A DNA stretch of 64,000 nucleotides from Diphasiastrum complanatum. Lineage: Eukaryota; Streptophyta; Lycopodiopsida; Lycopodiales; Lycopodiaceae. Numbering within the stretch: the stretch's first letter is position 1; every line of letters begins with the position of its first letter. The translations under genes were made by a program, and so were the position numbers. The notes below the pieces were generated by a model. That model was not told the origin of the DNA. It saw only the letters and a program-made list of their open reading frames with translations, and made no database searches. The stretch spans positions 41,125,912 through 41,189,911 of the forward strand of contig CM055104.1 of NCBI GenBank assembly GCA_029204225.1, in the 5' to 3' direction. Below, in pieces: positions 1 to 11,368 of this stretch.

Positions 1-2390
1 GCTATATCCTCTGTGCTTCTCTTAGTATTGTAGCATTGTGAAATGACTTTTGTACTAGATGTGGAATGTTGAAGAATGCTTATTGCATCCAAGTAGACCA
101 AGATGGCTTTATGAGTATCCCCTTCTTAAGAACAGTTTGTGGTCGAGTGGGCTAATCAATTGTATACCTTTCAGGAACACACCAGCTGATCATAAGAAAG
201 CAAGTCACTTCTGGGGTTTGTCTAGTTGCAAATGTAGAAGATCCCTCTATTTGGATAAAGCTCCCTGACTGGTATTCACATAGACAACAGAGCGAGGATG
301 GCTAATCAGTGTTGCACAATTTTCAGATGTCTGTTGCATCTTTTTACAGGCAATGATAGTTGTTTGATAAAAAATGAAATTCTCGTTGATGAGGTAATTT
401 ATTCAGAGCTATTGAGACCTTCACTTTGTGTCTGTTTTCAGAATTTTATGAATATGGGGTAAATTAAGGTTACTGTATGTCTTTTGGTCCATCCAAATTT
501 AGGGAGCAAATAAGGCAGATTGATTAGGATGTCCTATAGTATTGTATGTGATTGTATCAATCCTTTTTCTTCATCAAATTGCTGGATGGAGATGAAATTC
601 TTTAAGTTAGTCAAATAATTAAGTTTTGTTTCTAGCCATCATCTTTTGTCCGAGAATTGTGGTTGTGAGGATGTTTCATTAAGGCTTGTTTGCACATTTT
701 AAGAAAAGTTGTTCAAAACTCAACTAGCTTAATTGAAACATATGCTTATCATCCAACTGAGCTGTTTTCTAGTTCGAAATCAACGATCAACCTCAATTAT
801 GGGGTTTTAGATATGAGTGGTCCAAGTGAGCAAAATGGATAGAGGTGATCCAGCAATAGGTGGCGTGTTGGCAAAGAGTTGTCTTAGTCTGCCAGAGGTT
901 AGAAGCTTGACTCCAATCAGCTGTACAAGTTGGGACATTCAAGAGAAAGAAAACAAGCTACATATGATGAAATTTTGACAAATGCATTTGTGCATATACA
1001 TCCAATCTATTTGGATGTAAAAAATTCATATTTGATAAGATTCAATTTGTGTATTACATGGTTGGATTCCAAAACATGTACCAAATGGGAGCGTTTCAAT
1101 TGTAGATTATTTTCCAGTCAATGGTTTCTTAGCATTGCTTGGGGGGGGAATATACCTTTAAAAATGTGATTTGTTATGAAGTGTGGACCTTTGGCACATT
1201 TTGATGATATTGACATTTGACCGTCCATGGGCACGACTTACGACCAACTGTACCTGGTACATTATCTTATGCATATTATGTATGCTATTCGGAGAACTTA
1301 TTAATAATAGAATCTGAAACATGTTTTGCTTCAAAGGCTTGAGATCAAAATTTTAATTTTAGAGCATTTGTGATCTTGACCATAATGTTACCCGCTCAAC
1401 TTTTCTATGTATTCTGGAGGCGCCCCTAAAAGTAGAATGTCCATATAAATTTAGAACCAATTTTTTTTGTGAGCCTTTTTATCACAATTTTCAAGTGGAC
1501 AGCCAATAAAAAGTTGACACACAGCACATGAAATTCCGATGGAATGTGCATGTGTCATGTGGATGGCCGTCAGCTAGAATGTGCATGTGCTGTGGTAACC
1601 CATCATTGCCTGTCCACATTCACATTTTGTCAAAAAAAAAAAAAAAATACGAAAGAAGAATTGGGAAAGAAAAGTAAAAAAGTTTAACACAAAATGGAAA
1701 AAAGAAAAAAAATGCCTTTGCATGTGGCATTATGCAGGGGCAGGCCCTAACTTGCTTGGGCCTTACGCCCTAGTCAATAAGGCCCTCGAGCATCCACCTC
1801 CTAGGGCAGAAGGCCTGAACCCCCACTCGAATTGAAAACAATATATTTGGAATTCAAGATCAAAGGCCCGTCCAGTGATGATAGCCAAATTTGAAAATTC
1901 ATAGATCGAAAGGAGACATAGAAAAGCATAATCAAGCCCAAAATTAGGTGAGCTACTACTATATATGTAGTCTAAGGATTGTCACTTGTAGCTACAATGT
2001 TTGCCAGTGACAAATTGAAAACATTTTTTCCTTTTTTGATTCCCAAAAGCATCATATTAATGAATGACATGTTTAAAAATTAGATAGCGAAAATTAAAAA
2101 AAAGCAAGTGAAATAGCATGTGAGCAATAACAAGCTACAATTAGCTTAAAATGATATACCAATCGACAGTCTTAAATGAGAAAGAAGAACAAAACTAGCT
2201 ATGCAATCTAGCCTTGCATTGAGTTAGCTTTGCGTTGAGTCGCACAAAGATTCCATTGACACATTGTAAAAGTTGTTGTGACATATAGCATAAAAACAAA
2301 CTTAAAAGGGGAAATAAATAAGTCAAACGGTTAACTAGCAAATATATTGCAAAAGACATGTGAGATTAAGAAAGACACATAGCATGAATA
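1..2390. other. no gene recognised
   Basis: AT-rich sequence with only short, unconvincing open frames on both strands. A poly-A run lies near 1,630 and a purine-rich stretch follows it. I see no conserved protein motif, tRNA or repeat structure. It could be intergenic DNA, intron, or an old unrecognisable element. Confidence 0.5.
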
Positions 2391-2393
2391 GAT

Positions 2394-2759
2394 TTACAAA
2401 AACTTGCGTCTCTTTAAATACCAATATGCGTTTGAATTTACAGGAGTAGATCTTAGTTTGTTGTATCCAAGCCTGGTAGTTGATTTGTAATGTCTAATAT
2501 AAAACTTTTCGATTTTGTTAGCCAGTTTTTTATCTTCAACATAATCTAAAACTTGAACATGAAATTGTTCACAAAAAGATCGCTGTACACAATAGTGATT
2601 TCTCATTTTTCGGGGCGGCAGCCTTGCATGCTGTTGCAATTGACGTCGTAGATTGCAAGTTTGATCGATGTAGATATGATGTGTTTCTTTGCATTCTATT
2701 TTGTAGATTGAATATTTGATCTTGGGTGTTTCTTTGTTGGTGTTGTTTCGTACAACCAA
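2394..2759 (-). CDS. GIY-YIG family endonuclease-like ORF
   Basis: A 121-residue open frame that reads as a single GIY-YIG nuclease domain. The first strand is SIYKI (residues about 17-21), the second is HIYIDQT (about 28-34), then a helix with the family arginine (NLRRQLQQH), and later KIEKFYIRHY with the metal-binding glutamate, ending in GYNKL. The two signature glycines are changed (SIY for GIY, YID for YIG), so activity is doubtful, but the spacing of strands, Arg, Glu and the terminal GYNK fits the family. GIY-YIG enzymes cut DNA and occur in repair proteins, homing elements and Penelope-like retroelements. It lies on the same strand as, and about 1.1 kb beyond, the Pif1 helicase relic, and shares its AT-rich composition, so it may be cargo of the same element. 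No reverse transcriptase is visible nearby, which argues against a Penelope element. Family confidence is high; membership of the Helitron is inference. Confidence 0.72.
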   Translation of the reverse strand: MVVRNNTNKETPKIKYSIYKIECKETHHIYIDQTCNLRRQLQQHARLPPRKMRNHYCVQRSFCEQFHVQVLDYVEDKKLANKIEKFYIRHYKSTTRLGYNKLRSTPVNSNAYWYLKRRKFL

Positions 2760-3884
2760 GAATTATATTAGTTTAATGGAAAGCTTATAAATGAAGCTTA
2801 TTGGTGTATGGTTCAAATTCACCTGCGTACTAGATGTAGATGGCAATGCCGATCGAGAAGATTCTTCCTACAAGAAATTTTGTATTAATATGTAATGAAT
2901 TGAAAATGATTATTTGTAAGCACACATGTAAACAGATGCGGATGGCAACAGACACTGCATCTGTGATCATTGTAGAAACTTCGCCTTGCAGAATTTCCAA
3001 AACCGTGTCAATTTGAATTGGACCATCTGTTAGTTTCGTACCATTATCTGACAAGTAGCGGCCCATTTTTTTTTCCCAAATCCATTGTGATTGCGTTTAG
3101 TTCGGCACGACTCGTATCTTTTCAATCATCGATTGAAATCTTGTAGCTGAAATAAAGGTTCTTGCTGTGTAATCATTCTTATTTAACATGGCGTCGAAAT
3201 GTTGTGTCGCGGGTCGATTTGTTGTGATTGTTGCAGGGATGTTTATGGAGAATATGTTATACAGATGTTTTAAAAACCCTTAAATAACGACATGCGAAAA
3301 TATTTATTTAACATTGGTATTTTATGTAGTAGCTGAGAGAAAATAGACATTTAGAAACAGAAAAATTTGTTACAATGTAACAAATGAATAAGAATATAGT
3401 ATACCTTCAACTGAATCTCCATGATATTGATTCATGTATTCTTTCCTTTCATGCTTCTTCTTCAATGAATCTGCTCAGAGCTAAATTTGTTTCGAAGCCT
3501 TCCTTGTACATATTTGGATCGACGCCACAGGAGTTTAGTAAGAACATTTGTTTTGTTGTTGGATATATTTTTTCCATGGGCGAGGTTATTCCAAAAGAGG
3601 GCTTTGAAGAAGACACCTCGGCTTTCAACTTTCGAAATAGCTGAAGCATGAAATTCGATATTGTAGTTACTGTGAGAAAAGGCATCTCTAAATTCAAGCG
3701 AAAATGAAATTTGTATCGTTACCTCTTTTGGATCATATTCATAGTCGGATGAAATTCATTTTTTAATAATTTGCAAACATTAGAAAGAGGTGATAAAAAT
3801 AAAAATGTGAAATCGTATACGAAAACAAAATAGATGGATATAAGTGATTATAATAGATGTCCGACGAGATTTGGGATGCTTCTC
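2760..3884 (-). other. spacer between helicase and GIY-YIG ORF; unidentified small ORFs
   Basis: Two minus-strand open frames of about 80 codons occur here (2,830-3,066 and 3,449-3,697). Neither matches a family I know. They may be degraded exons or accessory genes of the Helitron-like element, or chance. Confidence 0.3.
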
Positions 3885-5143
3885 TCAAACGGAAACTGAT
3901 ATCGGTTGAAAATGTTTAGGTGTCAATCTACTTGTTAACAACAAATTTTCACGTTTTGTTACTCGAGATAACATGACATAAACCAAGCCAGCTGAGAAAT
4001 TTGATCTTATATCTAGAATAGCTTTTTCCTTAATGGTCGTATTTTTGCATATGTAGATATTGTTATGTTGATTTTTTTTTTGGATTTCAGTTTCAATGAT
4101 GATTGTTGTCAATTCATGATTCTTCGAATATTTCAAGGCATTTATATTAGCTATGGTGCCTTTGACTATACCATTTGAAATATCCAAATTTGCAAGTACC
4201 ATCACCTTTGCTCCTATTGCCAATTTTGGAATTTGATGGAACAACGGATCATTGATCCATGTTGTCAAGTCGCTTTCTAATGTAGCGTTTGTTTTAACAG
4301 ATATTTGTAGTATATTAGAGGTAGGAAATAGTTTTTCTAACATGTTGTTGTTGAAATAGAGCACATCTTCTCTATGAGTACATATGATGGTTGTATTATC
4401 ATTTGCTATGTCAAATATGTCGGACCTAGAAAATATGGAACCAATTAGTATTTCATCTATTTTTAATTGTGTTGGCTTTTCAAATCTAATTTCGTTTAGA
4501 AAACGAAGGTATTCGGGATCTTCAACATGTCTAATTTAGTAGGATAGATGCAAGTGTGCTGCAATTTTCAAAATGGAGAGCTCGAAATATGACATATTAA
4601 GCAAACCGATTGTGATTTGTGTTTACAAATGGCTAGAAGCTGTGCATGATCACCCACCAAAAGTAAAATATAATTTTCGAACGAAGTTTCAGATGGATTG
4701 TTTTTTATTTAATTTATTTGATGAATTACATATGTTAATATTTGAGCAGTTAGCATAGACATTTCATCTATCACAATAAATTTTGCCTCAAATATTTGTC
4801 TATGTCGGAAATCGGTTGATAATAGATTTTTTTTATGTAAAGCTGATTTATTGGAATTGCAAACAAGTTGTGCACTGTAAATGTCTGTTTTGCTAAAAGT
4901 TTTTCCACTTCCAAGAGTTCCAGATAGAATAAACAATCTCGATTTTGAGCTTGTAATAATTTTATATATCTTTTCTTGTTCACCGGTAAGAAATAAATTT
5001 TGCATGTTTTCAAATTCAGATTCCAAACGTAAATTTTTTTTCGTATCTTCTGGCAAAGATATACTTTGTGCATTTTCAATTGCAGAATTTGACATTGTTA
5101 ACGTTTTTACTGCTCCTGTACAAGTAGTTTCCTGTCTTATCAA
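3885..5143 (-). pseudogene. Helitron-type Pif1 DNA helicase, broken
   Basis: A SF1B helicase of the kind found at the C-terminal half of Helitron Rep-Hel proteins; it would unwind DNA during rolling-circle-like transposition. The N-terminal open piece (4,709-5,143) carries Walker A, SGTLGSGKTF, and Walker B, FIVIDEMSML. After a disrupted stretch around 4,370-4,700, a second open piece (3,885-4,364) carries the typical C-terminal end: the IGAKVMVLANLD segment (usually GxxVMLLRNLD), the NGTxG-like turn NGIVKGTIANI, and motif VI, AGLVYVMLSRVTKRENLLL. The middle (motifs III-IV) is interrupted by stops, so no full protein can be made. Upstream on the same strand lies the Rep N-terminal remnant. 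Identity as a Pif1/Helitron helicase is secure; whether it belongs to the Helitron2/Helentron branch cannot be told by eye. Confidence 0.88.
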
Positions 5144-5207
5144 TATAATAAAAAAGTGTATAGACTTTTTTTTTTCTACACGTACATATTCCAGATTTCG
5201 TAGAATG

Positions 5208-5886
5208 TTAAATTTCCAATTCTATAGGTCTATATGTGTAAACATCAATTGGATGAAATATCAATGTATTACTTCGATTGATATATCTACATCTAAGACT
5301 TGGAGGAGAGCTATCAACATAATGAACAACCTCATCTGCAGTTAACGTCAAAAAAAAATGAGGAAGTCCCCAATGTTCAACTATTGTTAAGAGATCTTTT
5401 AAATTTCTTCTATGCCAAGATGGTGTGTTTGGAATTTCAGTTGGCAGAGTATATTTCAAAACATGACTGAATATTTGTTGTTCAGATGTTTTTTTATTCT
5501 TTGAGAGAAAGCTGATTATATCTTTTTGTAATACTATTGATGACACACTATTTGATATCAAAAATTGCTTGTCTAATTTGGTATAAGACTATTATATAGG
5601 GCGGATATGAGGTAAAAAGTGAAAAGAAAGGACTTGCTCGCAAGCTCGCATAATGAAGGAAACTAATATTTCCATCGTAAAATCCATGAGCAAATGGAAA
5701 TAAAAAAAGAAACAAGCTTGTTTCTAATGTTAAGATAGGTTCGGCATTAGATTGATTATTATTTACAAGTCGTATATGTTTTGAACAGATTTTATTGTTG
5801 TTTCTTAATTTTACATTTGAATCTTGATAAATATCATGATGGCATTTGTCATTATGTCTCGATAATGGGGTTGTGTATTCTAGCAA
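5208..5886 (-). pseudogene. Helitron Rep N-terminal (Helitron_like_N) remnant
   Basis: Two overlapping frames (5,548-5,886 and 5,208-5,561) together read like the N-terminal region of a Helitron replicase: a hydrophobic FLFPFAHGFYDG segment (LFPFGxGG in relatives), then TPSWHRRNLKDLLTIVEHWG followed by LPHFFLTLTADE, which is Rep motif 1. After motif 1 the homology stops within about 35 residues, and the helicase begins less than 70 bp later. The HUH motif and the two-tyrosine motif that make the nick are therefore absent, apparently by internal deletion. A frameshift separates the two frames near 5,550. The left edge of this relic (higher coordinates) runs into a gypsy gag near 5,850. Confidence 0.75.
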
Positions 5887-6403
5887 AACATATCAAACCA
5901 ATGAAAACTCATCATTTGATCTATCAAACTCATCCAATGTGGCACAAGCTTTTGAATTTTTATACCAACAAATTCAAGTCACTAATAAACATCTTCTTCA
6001 AACTAATAAAAGGAACCAAAACTTAGAGTCTAAGTTAGCCAACCAAAAGAAGCATGTAGTTCCACCTCCCTTAAAATTGTTTAGGGGGGAGAAGAAAGAT
6101 AGGAACTTACAAGTGGTAAGTTCATGGCTTAATGTATGGAACAAATACTTTGGCATGAACCAATTCCTTGAATGTGAAAAGTTGTCCACTGTAACTATGT
6201 TTCTTGAAGGAAGAGCCTTAGTATGGTGGGATGACCTAAATGCAAAAGGCAATCAACTTTGTATGTGGGATGATTTTTGCATAGTTTTTAGGGACTACTT
6301 CTTACCACTATTAGATGACTATGAACACTTTCAAAAGTTGAGTTATTTAACAATGAAGTCAAAATACTCTAGCAGATGCTTTGAGCCGTTTACTGGTTAT
6401 TAA
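5846..6403 (+). pseudogene. Ty3/gypsy gag remnant
   Basis: An open frame of 185 codons whose residues from about 28 onward match a retrotransposon gag domain: a coiled N-terminal part, then PPPLKLFRGEKKDRNLQVVSSW, WLNVWNKYFG, FLEGRALVWWDDL and WDDFCIVFRDYF, the classic Retrotrans_gag pattern. It breaks into the tail of RNase H (NTLADALSR-like, around 6,360-6,385) without protease or reverse transcriptase between them, so the middle of the element is deleted. The first residues may belong to flanking DNA; the true gag start is probably nearer 5,920. Confidence 0.82.
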
Positions 6404-6955
6404 TCAGTTATGTTTTATTGTTATAGAACCGGGGTTGTTTCAGTCTCTCCAAGGACTTTATGAGTTCGATCCTTTTTTTGGAAAGTATTGGAAATAATTA
6501 CTTTCTGGGGTCGATTCAGATATGCAAGATTCCTCGAAAGACTGAAATGGATTTTGCTATTTGAAACAGGATTTTGTTTCGTAAAGGCAAGGTGTAAATA
6601 CTTGACTTAGTTCGACGACAATTTTGGTGGCCTAAGATGAAAAGTCAAGTAGAGGCATATGTACTTAAATGTGCTAAGTACTAGTTAAATAAAGTAGAGA
6701 GGTTAAAAGCTAGTGGCCTATTACATCTTTTAGATATTCCTACCAAAAAGTGAGAAAGTATATCTATGGATTTTGTGGTCGAGCTTCCACATACAGGGAA
6801 GGACCACGATTTAATTTGGGTCATTGTTGACAGACTTACGAAGTTTGCTCAATTTATCCTAACAAAAACTACTGTTAAAGCTTTAAAACTAGCTCAACTT
6901 TTTGTTGATAAGCTTTTTCGACTGTACGGGCTGCCTTGCGATATTGTCAACGACT
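6404..6955 (+). pseudogene. Ty3/gypsy integrase fragment
   Basis: Continues the element above in several frames. The zinc-binding region ends in QFWWPKMKSQVEAYV with Cys-Ala-Lys after it, and the catalytic core follows: SMDFVVELPHTGKDHD, IWVIVDRLTKFAQFI and LFRLYGLPCDIVND. The first two catalytic Asp regions can be recognised; the third (Glu) is missing because homology ends abruptly near 6,955, where a copia gag begins on the other strand. Several stops interrupt the reading. Confidence 0.82.
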
Positions 6956-7805
6956 GTGTCATGTTTCTCCTTTTTAGATCTTCTTGTTTCTTCAAACAAT
7001 TCTTCAGCATGTGCCGAGCCTCGTCGCAGTAGTAGCATTCGATGTCAATCCTTCTCTTGGCTGTATTCTGCACCCATCTTTTCTTCTTGAAATCCTTTGT
7101 GCTTTGCGACTACTCTTTCTTGGGTCTGATCTTTCTTGCCTTCCTTCAGCTGCGTTATCCTCACCTTATGAAAGAGAGCCAACTCATCATGAGGTTGTGC
7201 CACCTTCTTTCTGCATTATTCCTGATGCAGTCAGTTAATCACATACTCAAGCTCAAGGTCCATTCCCTGTCCTTCAAGAGACATGATCAACGGGTCGTAG
7301 CTGCTTGGCAAGCTACCTAAAAAGGTGTACACTAGTTGTATCTTTTCCACAGCTGCTCCAACATTTTTTATCTGCCTGCTGGCAAGCGTTTTGAGCTTCG
7401 CAGCATGCTCAGTCACAGACTAGTCTACCTACTTTTTTTAAACTCCCCAACTGTCGTTGTAGTAGGAGAATGTTTGTTATCCCTTTAGCTTCATGGATTT
7501 TTTCTCAAGTGATCCCATACACCTTTTGCGGTTTCAATCCCCTGAACCTACATTATCACAAGATCCCCAAGTGACAAATAGATGGTGAGGTACGCCTTCT
7601 CCTCTGTCGCTTCCATTGCTTTAGCAAGCTCACCATTTCTGGGAACGTCTTCATCATCCATCTCTACCGTGTCTATCCCTATGACAACCCCCGACAATCC
7701 TCTGCCTCTGAGAATAAGCTTCATTTTACAACTCCATGTGGAATAATTGGACACTTCCAACTTCTCCACTATCTTTGAATCCTGAAGATTCACAATTTCT
7801 GCCAT
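6955..7805 (-). pseudogene. Ty1/copia gag remnant
   Basis: Read on the minus strand from an ATG at 7,805: an N-terminal DUF4219-type segment (VSNYSTWSCKMKLILRGRGL), then a UBN2-type segment (MTEHAAKLKTLASRQIKNVG, later LGSLPSSYDPLIMSLEGQG), then a zinc knuckle of form CX2CX4HX4C (CYYCDEARHMLKNC) near 7,010-7,050. The frame shifts at least twice. Protease and the rest of pol are absent, so this is a 5'-gag fragment abutting the gypsy integrase at about 6,955. Confidence 0.85.
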
Positions 7806-8183
7806 CGCTGCGGCTGAAGGTTATCTCACACACAACCTAAACGTGCAAGTGTGGTTATCAGAGCTTCTATGTGCCTCTAAACGATACGTGGGCCCAAAAC
7901 CTTTGAAGAAAACACAGTTGATTAAGCTTGGAATGCTGCCTCCACGTACAGAACAACTTATGACGCATATTGAAACATGAAGCAATGTAATTAGTAGATT
8001 AATCAATTGATTGACAATTTACACACTAGGGAATACACAAGGTATAAAGGACAATCAATGACCATTGCTGAATAGGAAAAGAAGCAAAAAAGTCGATTAA
8101 GATGCATGAAGCCAACAAAAAACATTGTGTAGCTTATCTAGGACATATATATATATATATATATATACATACATTGGTAAAGA
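7806..8183. other. non-coding; short (TA)n tract at about 8,146-8,166
   Basis: Probably the leader of the copia gag on the minus strand, then a short TA run. No LTR boundary could be placed. Nothing else is recognised. Confidence 0.5.
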
Positions 8184-8225
8184 GTGCTCGTCATTGACAG
8201 GCGAGTAGCGATGATTTAGGAGGAA
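8167..8225 (+). repeat. Helitron-like terminal motif, degenerate copy
   Basis: Next to a TA tract, the sequence GGTAAAGAGTGCTCGTC, then ATTGACAGGCGAG, matches the ends found at 25.6-25.8 and 46.5 kb (consensus ACTAGTAAAGAGTGCCCGTC followed by GTTGACGGGCA, which folds into a short hairpin). This copy has lost part of the stem. The tandem duplication A/B starts inside it. Confidence 0.45.
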
Positions 8226-8344
8226 AACCTATGGTTATTGAAGGGTGACTGATGAAGGGTGGCCAATGTATGTGTGTGTATATACGTGGCTAGCCGATGG
8301 CGCGGGCGACTGACGGGGTGTGTGTGTGCGTGCGAGCATGATGC

Positions 8345-8346
<2 letters not shown>

Positions 8347-8391
<45 letters not shown>
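8347..8391 (+). repeat. (AG)n microsatellite
   Basis: About 22 dinucleotide units. The allele in unit B (from about 14,536) is much longer. Confidence 0.97.
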
Positions 8392-8393
<2 letters not shown>

Positions 8394-8539
8394 CACTGTA
8401 AAATCCGATACTATCAGTCAGAAATTCGGATTTTTGAGTTGACAGTACAAAGGGTTGAAAATATACAAAGGGTCGGAATAAATCCGCCTTGATCCCATCC
8501 GATTTTTCAGGCGGAAAATTCTTTGCCAAGCTCAACGTT

Positions 8540-8835
8540 GGGTCTAAAAAGTTCAATCCTTCGAAAAAATTCGAGCCTTTGAAAAAAAATTCGAGATTTG
8601 AAAAATTTCGAGTCTCTGGAAAAATTCGAGTCTTCGAAAAAATTCGATCCTTCGAAAAAATTCGAGTCTTTGGAAAAACTCGAGTCCTTAAAATTCGAGT
8701 CTTGAAAAAATTCGAGTCTATGAAAAAAATTCAAATGTTCAAAATAATTTGAGTCTTCGAAAAAATTCGATCCTTTAGAAAAATTCGAGTCTTTGAAAAA
8801 TTCAATCCTTTGGAAAAAATAATTCGAGACACACA
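8540..8835 (+). repeat. degenerate 18-bp minisatellite, TTCGAGTCTTTGGAAAAA type
   Basis: Imperfect tandem units built around TTCGAGTC and a run of A. The period is near a multiple of three, so open frames with repeated Phe/Ser/Asp/Asn or Lys/Phe/Glu/Ser patterns appear on both strands; these are not taken as genes. The same family occurs at 14,800-15,085 and 25,870-26,945. Confidence 0.85.
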
Positions 8836-9116
8836 TGAATGGCGTAGAAGTGCAACCACTTCTTTCAACATGCGTTCAATTTTGTGTGGAAGAGTGATCA
8901 TTGTCATTGGAGAGAGAGGGAGGGAGGGGCTGGGGCCACAATATACTACACAACTTACGTTTTTCTTACATTGTCTTTAAAAGAATGGGTGCTAAAATTT
9001 CAAGAAGCCAACTGCTCAAAAGGAGATACAACATTGTGTAAGCTACACTAATCTAAATTAGACAATGAGATCGAGCATTTTTATTTATCATTAAAGTAGA
9101 ACCACAAAACCAAATA

Positions 9117-9119
<3 letters not shown>

Positions 9120-9187
<68 letters not shown>

Positions 9188-9199
9188 ATGAAAGTTGTC

Positions 9200-9239
<40 letters not shown>
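9120..9239 (+). repeat. (AG)n followed by (TG)n microsatellites
   Basis: (AG)n at 9,120-9,185, a 16-bp spacer, then (TG)n at about 9,202-9,239. In unit B the same site has two AG arrays separated by about 270 bp of unique sequence. Confidence 0.95.
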
Positions 9240-9240
<1 letters not shown>

Positions 9241-9609
9241 TCTCGTGGTCAGGAACGTCCCAATTCGGAATGACAGTTTCGGAACCATGAGGGGTCGATA
9301 ATGCAACTTAGTTTACGATCTGCTACTTGGAAGAAGGCTACAGTCAAATGAATTCTCCTCAAAAATCATGTTGCTGGTCAACGCTCAAATTCCAACTCGT
9401 CCACTCAGTTATCACGTAGGTGATTTTTGAAGGTTTGTGGCTCAACTGCTAAAACTTTAGCAGTAATGAGTCTTAGACATGCGATTGATGTCAATTGGGT
9501 TGGCTCATGTATGCATGCATTGGAGTCAATTGTAGATTATTGTGCTTCGTCAATAAGCATGCATAGACTAGATAACAAAATGATATGTTCAAAACATGAG
9601 TGGATTCGT

Positions 9610-10405
9610 GTTGATTTAGGGTTTTTGGTTCGGACGCACATTTCGCTGTGAGTATTGAATCATTTGGAGCCCAATTAGTATTGTAGTTCATCGTCGTATC
9701 GGCGTGCAACATAGGAGGGAACAAACGGTATGAAAAAGGGACTTCGTTCAGCGACATTGGACCCGTTCTCGGGGATGTTGAAAACTAGTTTATTTAGTGG
9801 CATTCCCCTTGACAAAAAGGTCATTCCCGGACAAACGACGTTGGAATTGAGTTGCAAATGGTCTTTTGGGTTCGTGTTGAGCCCACGAACTTGTGGAAAC
9901 CTCTTGTCCAAAGTTTTGATTGTTTTTCTATTGAATCCAAACAAATCTTGGCTCGATGGGCCTAGAATCCTAGCACTATATTTAGGGTTTTTAGTTCGAA
10001 AGAACGTTTCGCTGTGAGTACTGAACCATTTTGAGCCCAGTTTAGTGCTATAGGTTCATATCGGCGTGTAGTACAAGATGAAACAGACGGCCTAAAAAAT
10101 GGACTTTGTTCAGTGACACTAGACCGGTTCTCAGGGATGCTAGAAAGTAGGTCATTTAGTGGCATTCCCCTCGTCAAAAAGATCATCTTCGGACAAACGA
10201 CGTTGAAATTGAGCTACACATGGTCCTGTGGGTTTATGTCGAGCAGCACAATATGGAACAAATGGTAGGCAAAACGGACTCCCTTCGGCGACACTGGACC
10301 ACTTCTCTTGAATGCTGAAAAATAGTCCATTCATTATGCCCTAATGGTGTTCCTTTCGATACGAAGGGTGTTTTCAAGTAAAGAACGTTAGAATTGAGCT
10401 ACAAC
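9610..10405 (+). repeat. about three degenerate tandem copies of a roughly 370-bp unit
   Basis: Unit 1 begins near 9,617 and unit 2 near 9,985 with TTTAGGGTTTTT; both pass through TTTCGCTGTGAGTA, AGTGGCATTCCCCT and GGACAAACGACGTTG. A third, shorter copy follows to about 10,405. Repeated in unit B at about 16,338-17,124; a diverged single copy is at about 24,075-24,190. Function unknown; non-coding tandem repeats inside LTR elements are one possibility. Confidence 0.75.
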
Positions 10406-10411
10406 TAGGGT

Positions 10412-11366
10412 TGTAAAGCTACCTTTACAAGCTTTACTTCCGGCACCACTGGCGCCAACATTGCCCTCCTGGCGCCACCGGCGTCGGCACCGCTCCTGAC
10501 GCCACTGGGACTAGAATCCAGCCGATGCCAAGTTCATATGGTTAAAAATCTTTGATCGGTTCTAGCAAAGTCTAGAGAGCTCGGATCGATGTGCAATCAC
10601 CTCACACGATCTAGGCATGATTAAAGGAAGTCTGGGGATCAATAAATTCTAGAGAGAAAATCCTAGAGAGAGAAAACATGCTTTACCAGTCTGGGCAGAA
10701 CACTTGGTATGAGGGGAGATGGCGAATCCCACCAATGCTATAGGGGAATGCGGGTTGTGACTCAAGACGAGCTCCAACCAAGTCTTAGCTTCCCTTGCTG
10801 GAATGTTGTCTTGGCGCCCGCCTTGGCATGCCAGCACCCTAGAGACTAGGGTTGGTCACACACTTGAAATGTAACCTTCTCAGATTTATTAATAAAGTGA
10901 GATTTTTCTCAAGCTGACTCTGATTACCTTCTGGATTTCAGTGTTCGATAAAAGCGACAATTGTAAGACCGCTTCAAACTTTTTGATCTGGCACATAGCT
11001 GAGGGTCGTATCCTGAAACGCCAGCGGTATGCCGTCAGGACCATTTGGTCTGAGGCGCCACCGGTGTGCTGTCGGGGCCATTCGATCCAGGAACTAGTTG
11101 TCTTCATATCTGTCGCAGCTTGTGGTTTTGAGTGTTTCTTGCATGAACGTAAATGGGTTGAGCTCTTGGAGAACGGGCTCTAACCTATCGACTGAGTTGG
11201 ATGGCTTGCTTGGGTGAAAGTTATATGTTTATGGCTGTCCAGTTTGGCGTGGCGCCAGGTTGGCTTCCAATGCTCGTGATGAAGCTTTGAGTTGGTTAAG
11301 TCTGATGTAAGTCAAACGACTTGCTTGGAATGGATGTTACTCGTTTGTAATGAAGCTTCGAGTTGT
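10412..11366 (+). repeat. LTR-like dispersed repeat beginning TGTAAAGCTACC
   Basis: Starts with TGTAAAGCTACCTTTACAAG and contains a polyadenylation-like AATAAA near 10,890. It recurs in unit B (about 17,131-18,085) and, more diverged, at about 23,022-23,727, always starting at the same TG. The third copy shows that the family moves independently of the A/B duplication. The right border is defined only by loss of similarity, so solo LTR is a likely but unproven call. Confidence 0.6.
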
Positions 11367-11368
11367 TG

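Noticed and set aside
2394-5886. A viral (nucleocytoplasmic large DNA virus-like) origin for the Pif1 plus GIY-YIG pair
   Set aside because: The Helitron-specific N-terminal segment with LPHFFLTLTADE upstream of Pif1 favours a Helitron; no viral structural genes are seen.
7851-7866. tRNA-Met primer site on the plus strand (TGGTTATCAGAGC)
   Set aside because: It has an extra base and the wrong orientation for the adjacent minus-strand copia gag.
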